Part shown: positions 10,307-21,095 of the stretch, piece by piece
How positions within the stretch are numbered: the stretch's first letter is position 1
How the letters are laid out: each line of letters opens with the position of its first letter
DNA from: Microbotryum silenes-acaulis
Lineage: Eukaryota > Basidiomycota > Microbotryomycetes > Microbotryales > Microbotryaceae
DNA: 64,000 bases
Reading direction: 5' to 3'
NCBI GenBank assembly: GCA_003665825.1
Contig: QPFY01000013.1
Coordinates: 1,034,320-1,098,319, forward strand
Notes under the pieces: generated by a model
Told to the model about the DNA's origin: nothing
The model's input: only the letters and a program-made list of their open reading frames with translations
The model's database searches: none
Made by a program: the position numbers and the translations under genes

Positions 10307-11729
10307 TCAGTGTATGGAAAGACAAGGGAGCAAAACATCACGACCAGTCACCACGGACCTTGCGGTCTTGCGCTCCTTTTCAACACCGGTCGCAGCCTGA
10401 TCCGGTTTAGCCCTGTTCAAGACCTTCAGAAATTCGGCAACGCGCAGGCGCATTCGTGAATGCATGTACGCTTTTGAGCACTTGATGTGGTAGTGAAGAT
10501 AGTCGCGGAACAGTTGAATTTGAGTAATTGAGGCCGAGGCGATCATTGGGCTTGAGAAGTGTCGCGGGAAGAGGACTGTCGTAAGATCCGAACAAAACTT
10601 GATGAGTATTGCCCGCGTAAACGAGGTGTCGCGGCGACGTTGCAATGCGCAGTCACACAATGTCCGACTCACCAAAAGTGACGTAACCGACGTTCTCGCC
10701 GTCAGCTAGGCCTGGTAGATGGCGAATCTCCAGCGGCGGTTCGCGGTTCGAGTAGAGCACCTGGGGCGCCGTCTGACAGCTTGGTCGACGCCGCGCGTCG
10801 ACAAACTCTTGCAAGAAGACTTTGCCAAAAATGCGGTCGGTTTCTTCTTTGAAAACGGTCGAGAAGATGACGGTGACACGATCGATCGAAGGCTGAATGT
10901 AGATGGCTTCTTCAGGCCTGTGGACGAGCAAGTGGGGTGGGGCATGGATCAGTCACAAACGAAAGTGTCGGCGCTCAGTGATGTAGCGATCAAGTGCCAA
11001 CGGCCGACGGCCACTGCGGGGTGGCTCTATCTAGAAATATAGGCTGTGTCGACCACTAACCGGTAATGGACGGCCATGACGGGTTCCTTGGTCGGTAACG
11101 CGTCGGCAGTGGGGGGGTTGGCGTCGAGCTGCTTCTGCAAAGTGAACGCTCGCTCGAACGGGGCGGCCAAGGCATTGCGTTTTAACAGTGAGAACGATTT
11201 GATCAACTCGACACGGGCCTCTGAGTAGCGCGGGAACCGTCGTTGCAACGATGGTAGGGGGCAAGGTTAGCGCACATAGGGGCAGCCCAGAGGTGCTCGA
11301 GTCTGGTCCGGGACGACTGACCCTGATCGAGTGGTAGGTTGTCGACGTCAATGAGCAAAGACACGGCGTACTCGTGCTCGGTCTGGGTGATGTAGGCGCC
11401 GTACTCGCGTTGGATCAAGTCGTCGGCGCCATGCTGGACCAGTTCAGCCCAGCACGGGATGTCCATAGACAGCAGCAGCTGTGTCTTTTTGACCGGCGTC
11501 GACAGATGGTATCGCACCGAGTCAAAGTCAACAAAGGCCTGATCGAGGGCTGAAGGTCTGTGGAGCCAACGAGAACGGGGATCAGAGTCTCGGCCAAGGG
11601 CAAGGCAGCCTGCACACCGGGTTCGGCGTTCGGGGGGCCACTGTGCCGGATCGTCTCGTTCTCTCACTTGTTGAACTTTTCGGTCAAGAGATCCGCAATA
11701 ATGCGGTTTGCAGGTTCAAGCAAAAGCAT
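10307..11729 (-). CDS. ARC35: ARPC2, Arp2/3 complex p34 subunit
   Basis: Complement of join(10307..10575, 10673..10917, 11061..11220, 11322..11557, 11668..11729), 323 residues, in phase throughout. ARPC2 is the large scaffold subunit that, with ARPC4, holds the actin-related core of the branched-actin nucleator. Start [19 protein letters not shown] matches the family opening MILLEVNNRIIEETL. Later blocks match closely: [71 protein letters not shown], and [20 protein letters not shown] followed by [14 protein letters not shown]. The length is near the usual 300-340. The last residues ([10 protein letters not shown]) replace the usual short tail, so a further C-terminal intron is possible. Confidence 0.93.
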
Positions 11730-12674
11730 GGTAGACTTGCGACGCGACTGGTGAGGTGGTGGCGGTCGCGGTGGGGGCACTCGGACCCTTGACGGGGATG
11801 GCGGTGACGAGGACGATGACGATGACTGAGGTGGGGTTTGTTCCAAGCGGGAACCGTGCAGTGCGGTGCTCTAGCTTATGATGCGATGATGCGATCGTTT
11901 CGAGTGGCAAGCTTTGAGTTTGGCCGTAATGACGTGTACGAGATGCGGGAAGTGAGGTTTGGGTGAAGTCCTGGTGTAGTGACGTTACGAAGGGAGGACT
12001 GGACTTTGGAGCCACTAACCAAGCGAGATAAAGAGCCGAGCCTCCTTATAGCGCCTCCTTATCAGCATTAGCCTTGGTGGAAACGGGTGGAAGCCGCGTG
12101 GAAAGCCGCCTTTAGCAGCTTCTAGGAGAGAGCGCTCCCTTGGCCTCTGGTCTCTCCGCTCGATCATTGCCCAACCAGCCTTGTGGTCGCCCGCTTCTCC
12201 ATCTCGCCACTCACGACAAGTGCCACTGCACTTCATCTCGACGCATATTCAGCTGCTCCTGCTAGCTCCTGCTAGGAGTTGGGCCCTGGCCCCTGCCACC
12301 GCGCCGATCAAGGTTGATCGCCGACTGCGCGTACTTTCACTCGGTCAGTCGATGTCACACTTACTTCACCGTCCCAGCACTCAGGAGGGAACGTCTGGGA
12401 TGTAGCGTCCCACACGTGTGGCTGCTACAGTGCGAGGGTTGCTATGTCCCTCCATACCTTCGCCGTCCCATCGATACCGGACCCAATACTCGCTCGTGTC
12501 CACCAAGTGCATCGAGTGCTTCCTCATTCCGATTCATCGTTCGAGCAGCGACGCTGCTTTCGGAGCTGCTCAGCGCCCAGACTGGCACACGAAATAAAGA
12601 AAGAGCGTCAAAGCTGACCAGATCTTGGTGCCCCTCGGAACATTTGAATACGCAGCCACCGGCGGCGTCTTGCG
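11730..12674. promoter_or_regulatory. Divergent intergenic region between ARPC2 and TMS1
   Basis: 945 bases between two divergent starts. There is a minus-strand open frame next to ARPC2, but it is Ser/Thr/Pro-rich with no family resemblance and is better read as leader. The tandem repeat GCTCCTGCTAGCTCCTGCTAG lies around 12255-12275. Nothing else recognisable. Confidence 0.3.
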
Positions 12675-14618
12675 ATGGGGGCCGTACTCGGACTGCCCTT
12701 GCTAGGCTCGCTCGCTGGACTCGGCGCATCTGCGGCTTCGGCAATCATTGGAGGATTGGCTTTCTTTTGTACAGGTCAAGCGGTAAGCGTCGCAGCACCA
12801 TAATCACCACTCACGCTTCTAGTGGATGCTCATTATATCCTCGCACTGACATCCGTGCGGTGCCCGTGCACAGGCCTCGGCATTGACCAAGTCGTGCAAC
12901 TGCAATTCTTCCGTCGCGACGCGCGTCGGATTCTCCATCATCTTTCTCCTCAATTCGCTGCTTGCATGGTTGATGCTGTCGGACTGGGCCATAAGAGCCA
13001 TTGCCAAATGGAGTTACGATTACATCAAGATGAGCTGTGCCGAAGGACGCTGCTATGGTGTGCTTGCTGTCAGTTCAAGCCTCCTCTTGTTGTAGTCCTG
13101 CTCTCTCTGTCCTAGCTGACAAGGGTCTCCTTCCAGGTCCACCGCATTAATTTTGCCTTGGCGTTGTTCCATACAATCCTTGCGCTGCTTCTGATCGGGG
13201 TTCATGACACGCGCACGCGCCGTGCGTCGATTCAAAACGGGTGAGTACGGATGGCCCGTCAAAGGTCAAGGAAGTTCTTAAACTCAGTCGTATATCTTGC
13301 AGCTGGTGGGGCCCTAAAGTTGCGGCTTGGATCGTCCTCGTCATCGTTTCCTTCTTCATCCCGAACGGCTTCTTCATGTTCTATGGCGATTGTCAGTCAT
13401 TCCCAGGTCCAGTGTGCACTTGCCGCGTGATTCAAGCCATGTGCTGATGATGTGGCACACTCAGACATTTCGCTTGTTGGCGCTACCGTTTTCATTCTCA
13501 TCGGTCTTGTGCTTTTGGTCGACTTTGCGCACTCCTGGTCCGAAACCTGCCTCGAGCGATGGGAATCAACGGACTCGCCTTTTTGGAAATGGACGCTCAT
13601 CGCGTCAACCTTGGGCCTCTACGTCGTTGCGCTGGTCCTGACGATCATCCAATACGCCTTCTTCGCGGGCCAAGGATGTGGTCTCAACCAATTCCTGATC
13701 ACGCTCAATCTGTTGGTCTCGTTGGCCGTATCAGGGCTAAGCATCGCACCCGCCATTCAAGAAGCGAATCCGAGATCGGGATTGGCTCAGTCAGGCATGG
13801 TCGTAGCGTACACGGCCTACCTGGTCACCTCGGCGATTGCAAACCACGACGATGATTCGACCGAAGGACAGTGCAATCCGCTGACATCCAGAGCCGCCGG
13901 CGCTCGGACAGGGATGGTTGTCCTTGGTGCAATCTTCACCTTTCTTGCTATTGCCTATTCCACAAGTCGTGCCGCGACCCAATCAAAGGCGCTTGTTGGG
14001 AAAGGGGCCAAGAGGAATGTTTCAGAGGGTAGCTATGGCGCTCTAAGTTCGGAGGACGGGGAGTTGGCGACTGTGGTCTCAAACCAACCGAACAGGAAGG
14101 AGTCGCTGAGATACCAAGCACTTCAAGCTGCTGTGGCTGAAGGGTAAGTCACTGCACAGAATATGTCGCGCAACAGCAGGGGTTGATCTGGGTCCACGCA
14201 TTGTTTCAAAGGTCCCTCCCTGCATCCGTGCTAGAAGAGGATGATGAAGATGAGGATGCCCTGGCCGCAGACGAACTTGATGATGAGAAGGCGGGCACAA
14301 GATACAACTATGTGTGGTTCCATGTCATCTTCATCATGGCCACCATGTATGTTGCTATGCTCTTGACAAATTGGTAAGTTGGAACGGGAAGCAGGTGATT
14401 TCGTATGCAAAATCTAACGCTTTCTGGCTGCTCCGATTAGGAACGTCGTCACTACCGCGTCATTCATCCCAGATCTGAGTGGAGATGCTACCCCCGTGAA
14501 GATTGGTCGATCAGGTAGAGCAATGTGGTGTCGGATCGTGTCTTCATGGGTGTGTACCGTGCTGTATGCATGGAGCTTGCTAGCTCCGGTCATGATGCCC
14601 GACAGATTTGGAGAATAA
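12675..14618 (+). CDS. TMS1: TMS1/SERINC-family multi-pass membrane protein
   Basis: Join(12675..12782, 12874..13068, 13137..13240, 13303..13391, 13465..14143, 14212..14373, 14441..14618), 504 residues, seven exons in phase. SERINC/TMS1 proteins are conserved 10-11-helix proteins of the endomembrane system, linked in animals to serine lipid supply. Seen here: N-terminal hydrophobic segment ending GLAFFCTGQA; Cys-rich loop SCNCNSSVATR; WSYDYIKMSCAEGRCYGVLA; VHRINFALALFHTILALL; GWWGPKVAAWIVLVIVSFFI; VDFAHSWSETCLERWE; and the C-terminal CRIVSSWVCTVLYAW followed by LLAPVMMPDRFGE, all typical of the family. A strongly acidic cytosolic loop (EEDDEDEDALAADELDDEK) precedes the last helices. This is the last host gene before the transposon block. 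Confidence 0.92.
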
Positions 14619-15240
14619 TGGTGCTGTTTGGCCAGAATTTCCTCTTGTGTGGACGTATCTTCGACATTGTACCATTGCAGTCTATTTGGTGCGTAGGTCA
14701 CAAACAGAGAGGAAAGGGAGAGAGCATTGCTTTGAGACCTGTAGTCCTCCAGATCAAAACCAGACCAGTGAGAACCTGTTAAATTAATGGGAGGAAGCTC
14801 CGATTGAAATCAGAAGGGAGCCATTTAAGGCGCAAGTAGCTTTCATCCTTGCATGTTGTTCAGCCCCTAACACCGTTGGCCCGCTGCCGAGATGGCAGCA
14901 CCGCCGGCGCATCACGTGATAGACATCAGCTCCGCGCCACATTGCCCCGCGCATCAGGGGGAGCTCTGCTGTAGAAGCAGTGGCTTACAATGTAAGGATC
15001 TGGATCTAACTCCGGACACGGGCGACTTTGTACACTCTCTTTGGTTCTCGAATGATGTCGTTCTTCCAGGGCTCACATTCGTCGCTTTGCCTTATTGGAT
15101 CACCACTGCGTTCGTTCAAGTCCGTGCCTTGGGTTGCAAGCCACCGGAGTTCAGGGATTGGCAGAGGAGATGTGGGTTGGATTGGATTGGGTGGAGTTGG
15201 TTGCTGGGTTAGTAACTTGAGTTAGTGAACTTAGGCCCCC
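14619..15240. other. Boundary between the gene arm and the transposon block
   Basis: TMS1 3' flank grading into repeat DNA. Contains no conserved coding sequence. A GGATTGG/GTTGG-rich patch at about 15176-15212 lies just before the first LTR-like sequence. Confidence 0.3.
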
Positions 15241-15742
15241 TGTTTAGTTTCAGCTAGTCCCTTGCGCGCGCCTCAACTCTCTTGCTTCTGTCATCATCAC
15301 CACCCGCTTCTCTCATCGTATCTCGGTCTCACCGTCGTCGTCTATCGACTCAAGTTTCTTTGCTGCTTTTTCTTGATTGCGAGGTAGTCCTGACTCAGCG
15401 TTACCTTCTCGGGTTCGTTGTGAGCAGCGCCTCGTGCTTTCGCCTCGCGTTCGAGTCACGTATTCGACTCCGCATCCTCACCTCATATCGAGCTCTTGTG
15501 TGCTCTCCTGGATGTTCCCTCCGGTCATCGACTCGCTTTAGCCCTCGAGTTTGATCATCATCAGCTCCAAGCTCGCCGGCGAGTCCTCCCAGCCAGCTCT
15601 ACCCCGCGTTGGTGCTTTTCGACACGTCGTGCCGTGTAGGTTGCCCCTGCCTCGGTTTCGACTTGGACATCGAGGGAGTATTCCAAGTCCCGCACTTGAT
15701 CAGAGCCTTACCACCGCTTGAGCAGTCGATAGAGCTTTACGG
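15241..15742 (+). repeat. Copia-like LTR/leader remnant with primer-site motif
   Basis: Starts TGTTTAGTTTC after a CCCCC run. It leads into GGATTATGAGCCCC followed by CAACGAGCTACC at 15739-15764, closely resembling the primer-site regions of C1 (GGTTATGAGCCCGAGCTA) and C2 (GGTTATAAGCCC plus ACGAGCTACC). I therefore read the preceding 500 C/T-rich bases as a 5' LTR of a fourth copia family. No second LTR copy is in the window, so the borders are guesses. Confidence 0.35.
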
Positions 15743-15786
15743 ATTATGAGCCCCAACGAGCTACCAGCGCGGCCACGTCGCCCAGC

Positions 15787-16482
15787 ATGTCCGTCGCCGA
15801 CGACCCCGCGCCCGGAGCCAAGCTCCCCAAGCCCAGGCCCACTAATCCCTCCGATGGACACAACTTGATCCTCGTCATCGTCGACCGGTTCACCAAGATG
15901 GCTTGATTTCTTCCAACCAACACCTCTCTCACCGCCGACCTCTATGTCACCAACATATTCTCTCAACATGGCATTCCGCACGGCATCGTCTCGGATCGCG
16001 GGACTCTCTTCACCTCAAAGTTCTGGTCAGCCCTTTGCAACTCTCTGAGCATCACTCGCAAGCTGTTCACTGCCTATCACCCAGAGACCAATGGCCAGAC
16101 CGAGCGTGTCAATCAGGTGCTGGAGCAATATCTTCAACTCTACACCAACTACCAACAATCGGATTGGTCTCGTCTCCTTCTGATGGCCAAGGTCTGCTAC
16201 AACAACACTCCCCATTTGACAATGGCCATGTCTCCTTTCTTCGCCAATAAGGGGTACCATCCAACTCTTGAGATTGGCTTGGTTCCGACGCTCGGCAGTT
16301 CCCATCAAAACTCAATTGCCAATCTCAAGGAGCTTCACACCCTCTGCCGCAACACCATCCAGAAGTCTCTCAAACATCATCAAGTCTACGCCAACCGTAA
16401 GTGTATCCTGTTTCCTTCTCTCAGCGCAGGCGATCAAGTCTTCTTGGCTATGAAGATGTGGCGCTTGCTCAAGCGGTGGTAA
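15787..16482 (+). pseudogene. Ty3/gypsy integrase-core fragment fused to a copia-type leader
   Basis: One frame from ATG 15787 (MSVADDPAPGAKLPKPRPT) runs without shift into a gypsy integrase core: NLILVIVDRFTKMA, stop TGA at 15904-15906, then FLPTNTSLTADLYV, HGIPHGIVSDRG, TAYHPETNGQTERVNQ and MAKVCYNNTP. The catalytic Asp, Asp and Glu positions (VDR, SDRG, QTER) are all present. Only one in-frame stop interrupts 232 codons. Reverse transcriptase, RNase H and the C-terminal chromodomain region are missing. It is unlike the integrase of family G below, so it represents another gypsy lineage. Confidence 0.7.
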
Positions 16483-16608
16483 GGCTCTGATTGACGGACC
16501 AAGGAGACCAGACCAAGAAGTTGCTTGCTACACACCTGCTCAAGCACTACAGTGAGTTATGATAGCTAGAAAGGCAAAGGAAGAAGGAAGTGTAGTGTTC
16601 ACCTGCTC

Positions 16609-17148
16609 TGACAGGCGACGTCGGCGGGGATGACATCGTCTACACGCGTTGGTGCGGGGGGGGGGGGGGGGGGGGGGGATTTCAGGAAGCGTCGGCTGTT
16701 GCGGCGGCAGTCGACAGAGGAGCAACCGAGGAGGGGAGTCGGTCGAGAGGCTCGCAGGAAATCAAGTATAACGGACTTAATTCCCAAACGATCGACAAGA
16801 AGAGGAGGGGCAACAAAACAGGATGAGCGGACCAAGCTCCGGGGGAAGGTGCTAAAACTAAAGGGAAGGGACTGCTCCAGGCACAGAGGGGACTTAGCCA
16901 AATCAACCACTCCAAGAGGTCGCCTCAGGGGTAAAAAGGATTGCTCACGGGAGCACCGGTAAAAACCCTGAAGCCGCGCCTCGGCTAACAAAAAGATAAA
17001 ACAAACCGAAAGAAGATTGCGCTCTGGGCGCATCGAACCCGCGACCAGCGAGTGCGCGCTCGCGCGCCTCACGACTACGCCATTGCGCCCATGATGCTTT
17101 AAAATGAGGCAAGCATCGGGTCAACTCCACTCTACCCGCACATAGCCT
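16609..17148 (-). repeat. Decayed solo LTR related to family G
   Basis: Begins TGACAGGCGACGTCGGCG like the G LTR at 20504 and stays alignable by eye: AAGTATAACGGACTT, GTAAAAAGGATTGCTC, GGAGCACCGGTAAAAACCCTGA. It is clearly diverged and lacks the last roughly 50 bases. Carries a 23-base G run at 16656-16678. Only one LTR and no internal region, so an old solo or truncated LTR. Confidence 0.7.
17026..17090 (-). other. tRNA-like segment inside the G-type LTR
   Basis: On the minus strand this reads GGGCGCA at the 5' side and TGCGCCC at the 3' side, a perfect 7-bp acceptor-like stem. Between them lie TGGCGTAGTCG (exact fit to the A-box TRGYNNARNNG), a GCGAG...CTCGC stem-loop, and GGGTTCGA as a partial B-box. 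The 3' half of the T-arm is missing, so this is not a functional tRNA gene. The younger LTRs keep the A-box (TGGTGTAGCCG) and GGTTCGA but have lost the stem pairing. Confidence 0.4.
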
Positions 17149-18055
17149 TGACTTGGTTGCGGCACGGATCTGGGACGTTCTTCTCGGCGGTTCTGGCGCG
17201 ATCTGGCAAGGACTTGCGCGCGCGGCACTCCAGCGAGCTCAGCCCGACCTCGACCTGGCCACCAATCTCTGGCCACATCCATCCACTCCCATCCCCGATG
17301 GCACGCCGCACTGGGCGTTCCGAAACATCACGACGCGCAGGTCAACCCGAGGGCCTTGACCACCGCGAACCTGCTCGCGCTGCCCACCCTGCTTGGCAGC
17401 CTCCACACCCCCATCAGAGGGAAACAGACCATCGACGCGGTTCATGTACCTGATTACCTTCGTCTCCAGGGCTACCCGAAGGTGGCGGATCTCTATCGGC
17501 GCGAGTTGTATGCGGGTGGGGGGTTTCACCTCTGGACGCCGCCGGCGGATGTGCTCGGCGACAACAGCGAATACGATCGACGCGGGCTCCCACAGCGACT
17601 GGCAATCGCGGCCTGGTACCGGTTCACTGTCGATCGACACAAGAACACGCCCTTGGCGGCGGGACGTCTCAACGTGCCTCCCCGGATCGGCACCAGCGCA
17701 CTGCTCGAGGCAATCCTCCCCAAGCCCGTGGCCCACTTCGCAATGGAGCAGCGCCTTCCGGACCCGGTGCTTCCACAACAGGCGAGCCAGTACAAGCTGC
17801 TGAACATGGCTCGACCCTACACGATCCGTCGCATCCGCCGGGTCCTGAACGCGAAGGCCTTTACCAACACGCTCGGGCTCAAGGGACCACCGCAGCCGGA
17901 CAATCTCAGGAGCTTCTGGAAGGCGGTCAACTCGAAGGCACTGACGGCGAGGGAGAGGGAAGTTTGGTTCAAGCTGATTCTCCGCTTCACCCCGACGCGC
18001 AAGCTGCAGCACCAACAAAACCACGACACTTCTCCCGCGTGCCTCGTCTGCAAAG
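17149..18055 (+). pseudogene. Non-LTR (LINE) retrotransposon 3' coding fragment
   Basis: Two adjoining frames (about 17153-17356, then 17344-18055) give the C-terminal part of a LINE polyprotein. The clearest part is FWKAVNSKALTAREREVWFK, then LILRFTPTRKLQHQQ and SPACLVCK. This matches the zinc-binding region after reverse transcriptase in fungal LINEs (a W..L......R..W..L....PTR...H......C..C pattern). Upstream, ADLYRRELYAGGGFHLWTPP and related text look like the linker. A frameshift near 17345 separates the frames. The LINE is cut off by the C2 LTR directly after CLVCK. Confidence 0.55.
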
Positions 18056-18275
18056 TATTCGATCAACTCTACTACGTCAGCGATGTAGTTATAGCCAAGA
18101 GTGATGAATAGGAATCTAACAGTAAGGGATCCGCGCGCCCCAAGTCCTCAGCCAGCGAGCCTCGGGGCTGAGCCAATGTGCCAGACTCACTGCGCGCGCC
18201 TAAGTCCTGAGCCGATGCGCCCGGCTCGCTCCGCGCGCCTAAGTCCTGACCCGAGCGGAGAGTGGATTCCTCACA
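18056..18275 (-). repeat. C2 family LTR (3' LTR of truncated C2 copy)
   Basis: Minus-strand LTR running TGTGAGGAATCC ... GATCGAATA. Preceded on the minus strand by a polypurine tract (CGCGTGGGGGGGGG). Shorter than the 329-base LTRs at 58483 and 63381 because it carries fewer copies of the 39-base GC-rich unit and lacks the terminal 70-base duplication. Confidence 0.85.
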
Positions 18276-20503
18276 CCCCCCCCCACGCGAACGCGAGGTA
18301 GACTTGAGCCGTGGGTGCCGCGTCCGGAGGCCTAGAGCATAGCAATGTATACCAAAAATCTTGGGACCCAGCGCTTTGGTGAATAGGTCCGCAACCATGT
18401 CCGCTGTGCCAACGTGTGAGAGGGAGATATCGCCTCGGTTGACCATGTCGCGGACAAAATGCTCGCGGAGGCGTATGTGTCGAGTGCCGGAGGTGCGAAC
18501 AGGGTCGTGAGCGACGGCGGCCGCGGCCTCGTTGTCGGTGAAGATGTGAGCTGCATCGATCGGGCGAACGTGGAGCTCGGAGAGGAGTTGCGTAAGGTAA
18601 ATCGCTTCCTTACCAGCGTGCGACAAGGCGAGGTATTCGGCATCAGTGGTGGAATCCGCCACCCGAGTCTGACGCTTCGATGACCAAGAGACGGCGGAGC
18701 CAGCCAAGTAAAAGACGAAGCCCATTGTGGAGATGGACGTGTCGACGCAGGCACCCCAGTTTGCATCGGAATAACCAACCACGCCCGTAACTTTGGCTGG
18801 ACCGCGGGCGTAGAGTAGCTCATCGCGGTACGTGGCGCGAAGGTAGCGAAGGACGTGTTTGACGGCAATCCAATGACGGCGGCCAGGGTTGTTGGCAAAC
18901 CGGGACAAGTACGAGACGGCGAAAGCAATGTCGGGTCAAGTGCCAAGGGAAATGTACAGGAGTGAGCCAATGGCTTGTAGGTACCACGATCGAATGCGCT
19001 CCGTTCCCTGACCCGGAACTGCCGTGAGCGAGAGGCCGGGCGTCATTGGTACCGTAGCGCCGCGTGTCGTGGTGTCGAAGTGAAACCGGGCGAGCACGTC
19101 CATGATGTAGCGTTCCTGGGATAGGGCAATGGAGCCGTCGTCCAGGCGGCGGATTTGGATGCCGAGGATGTATTCCGCGGGGCCGAGTCGTTTGACGCCG
19201 TATCGCTGTTCAAGGCCGGAGATGATGCGTTCGATCTCGTCGAGGGCGGGGCTGACAATGAGGAGATCGTCGACATACAAGACGATATAATGGGGCCGTT
19301 GTTGATCATCAATGTGAGAGTAAATGCAGTGATCAGTGCCCGTTGCCTTGTACCCGAGACTCCTGAGCGATGTGTCAATGTGTCGATTCCAGATGCGACC
19401 GGCCTGCTTGAGACCGTAGATTGAGCGCCGCAGGCGGAGAACCTTATCGCTCGGGAAGTCGAAACCCCGTGGCGTCGTCATCCAGATATCGTGATCGAGC
19501 TCGCCGTGGAGGTAAGCCTTGTCGATGTCGGCCTGATGAACGTGGTAACCATTGGCAGCGGCGAGGGCAAGGAGGCAGCGAATGGAGGAGAACCGGGCGA
19601 CGGGTGCGAAAGTCTCCGAGAAGTCGATGCCGTCGCGTTGTCGGTTACCTTGCGCTACGAGACGTGCCTTGTGCCCCGTGACTTCGCCGCGTGCGTCGCG
19701 TTTGGTCTTCCAGACGAACTTGGAGGTGACGATAGTGGCGCCCGGTGGTACCGATGAGCGAGGTTCGATGGTGAACACCTTGAAGTCGTCGCGCATGGCC
19801 GTGAACTCGGCGGCGGCAGCCTGAGCCCAGATGTCGTGCTCGTCGCTGGACATTGCTTCGCGCCAGGTCTGAGGATCGCTAGTAATCGACTTGACGGGCT
19901 CGATGGCGTCGAGGGTGGGGTCGTCGTCGTCTGTGGCGATGAAGGCGCGGTGGTGGCGAGAGAGGAAATCGATCTCATCAGGGGAGTCGTCATCGGAGGG
20001 CTGTTCAGCGGGGGCCATGGCGGGTGCGGGCGTCACCAGGGTGTCGTCGTCGGATTGATGTACGTCCATCAGGTTGAGGCGAACCGCGGTGTTGGAGTTG
20101 AGGAGGTCAAGCGGGTCGTCCGAGTCATCGAGGGACGGTCCTCCGGCCGAGGACGTGGCGGGCGACGAAAGCGGGACAAGCGACGGGGACGGCGAGGGGC
20201 TGATATCTGTAGAATTAAGTAAGGATCCGCCAGTGTACCCTGGGGCCACGTCAACGGCGCTCATGGCAGAATCATCAAGAGAGGATGAGACGTCCATGTG
20301 CGCCGACCTTACTAGTGGGGTCCTCGTCTTGACGGCGGGGGCGGGCGTGTCGGCGGGAATGACGAACTGGCGTTCGGTGTTGTCCACATCGACGGGCGTG
20401 TTGATTGGGAGGCCGGGGAAGTCGTCGTCGAGGAAGGTGGCATTTCGGCCAATCACAACCTTGTTGGTAGAATGGTCGAAGAAACGGAAAGCCTTGGAGG
20501 CGA
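18276..20503 (-). pseudogene. C2 copia polyprotein, 5'-truncated copy
   Basis: Minus-strand reading frame open to 18072. It holds the end of integrase ([16 protein letters not shown]), reverse transcriptase ([46 protein letters not shown]) and RNase H ([45 protein letters not shown]). Gag, protease and most of integrase are missing because the sequence stops at 20503, where the G LTR begins. An extra C in the polypurine tract (nine rather than eight) changes the last residues relative to the intact copy. Otherwise nearly identical to 58775-63286, so truncation is recent. Confidence 0.88.
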
Positions 20504-21074
20504 TGACAGGCGACGTCGGCGAGGATGACGTCGTCTACACGACGAAGGACGGGGGTGTCGAGGAGTATCGGCTGTGGTGGCGGCAGTCGGCGAGGGAGCG
20601 ATCGAAGAGGGGTGTCGACCGAAAAGCTCGCGGGAAGTCAAGTATAACGGACTTTATTCCAACGATCGGCAAGGAGAGGGGGGGGCCAATAAGATGATGA
20701 GCGGACCAGGCTCCGGCGGAAGGTGTCGAAACCGAAGGGAGGGACTGCCCAGGCGCCGAGGGAACTCAGCCAAATCAAACTACTCCAAGAGGTTGCCTCA
20801 GGGGTAAAAAGGATTGCTCGCGGGAGCACCGGTAAAAACCCTGAGGCCGCGCCTCAGCTAGCAAAAAAGATAAAACAAATCGAAAGAAGATTGCGCTCGC
20901 AACACATCGAACCTGCAACCAGCGGGTGCGCGCCCACGCGCCAAACGGCTACACCACGACGCCCGCGATGCTTGAAACGAATCCGCCATTGGGTCAAGTC
21001 ATCGCTACCTGCACACAACCTCGGGGAAGACTTCCTTTGAGTACTGCTGTCAGTGTACCGCTGTCATCCTGACA
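20504..21074 (-). repeat. G element 3' LTR (copy A)
   Basis: 571 bases; its minus-strand 5' end is TGTCAGGATGACAGCGG at the right edge. Holds AAGTATAACGGACTTTATTCC and the decayed tRNA-like A-box region at about 20897-20970. Confidence 0.92.
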
Positions 21075-21095
21075 CTGTCCCCCCCAAAAGGAAGT

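Noticed and set aside
11730..12015. Minus-strand open frame upstream of ARPC2
   Set aside because: ARPC2 already starts at the conserved first residues; the extension is Ser/Thr/Pro-rich and unlike the family.
17026..17090. Functional tRNA gene
   Set aside because: The 3' half of the T-arm is missing, the B-box is incomplete, and it lies in a decayed LTR.
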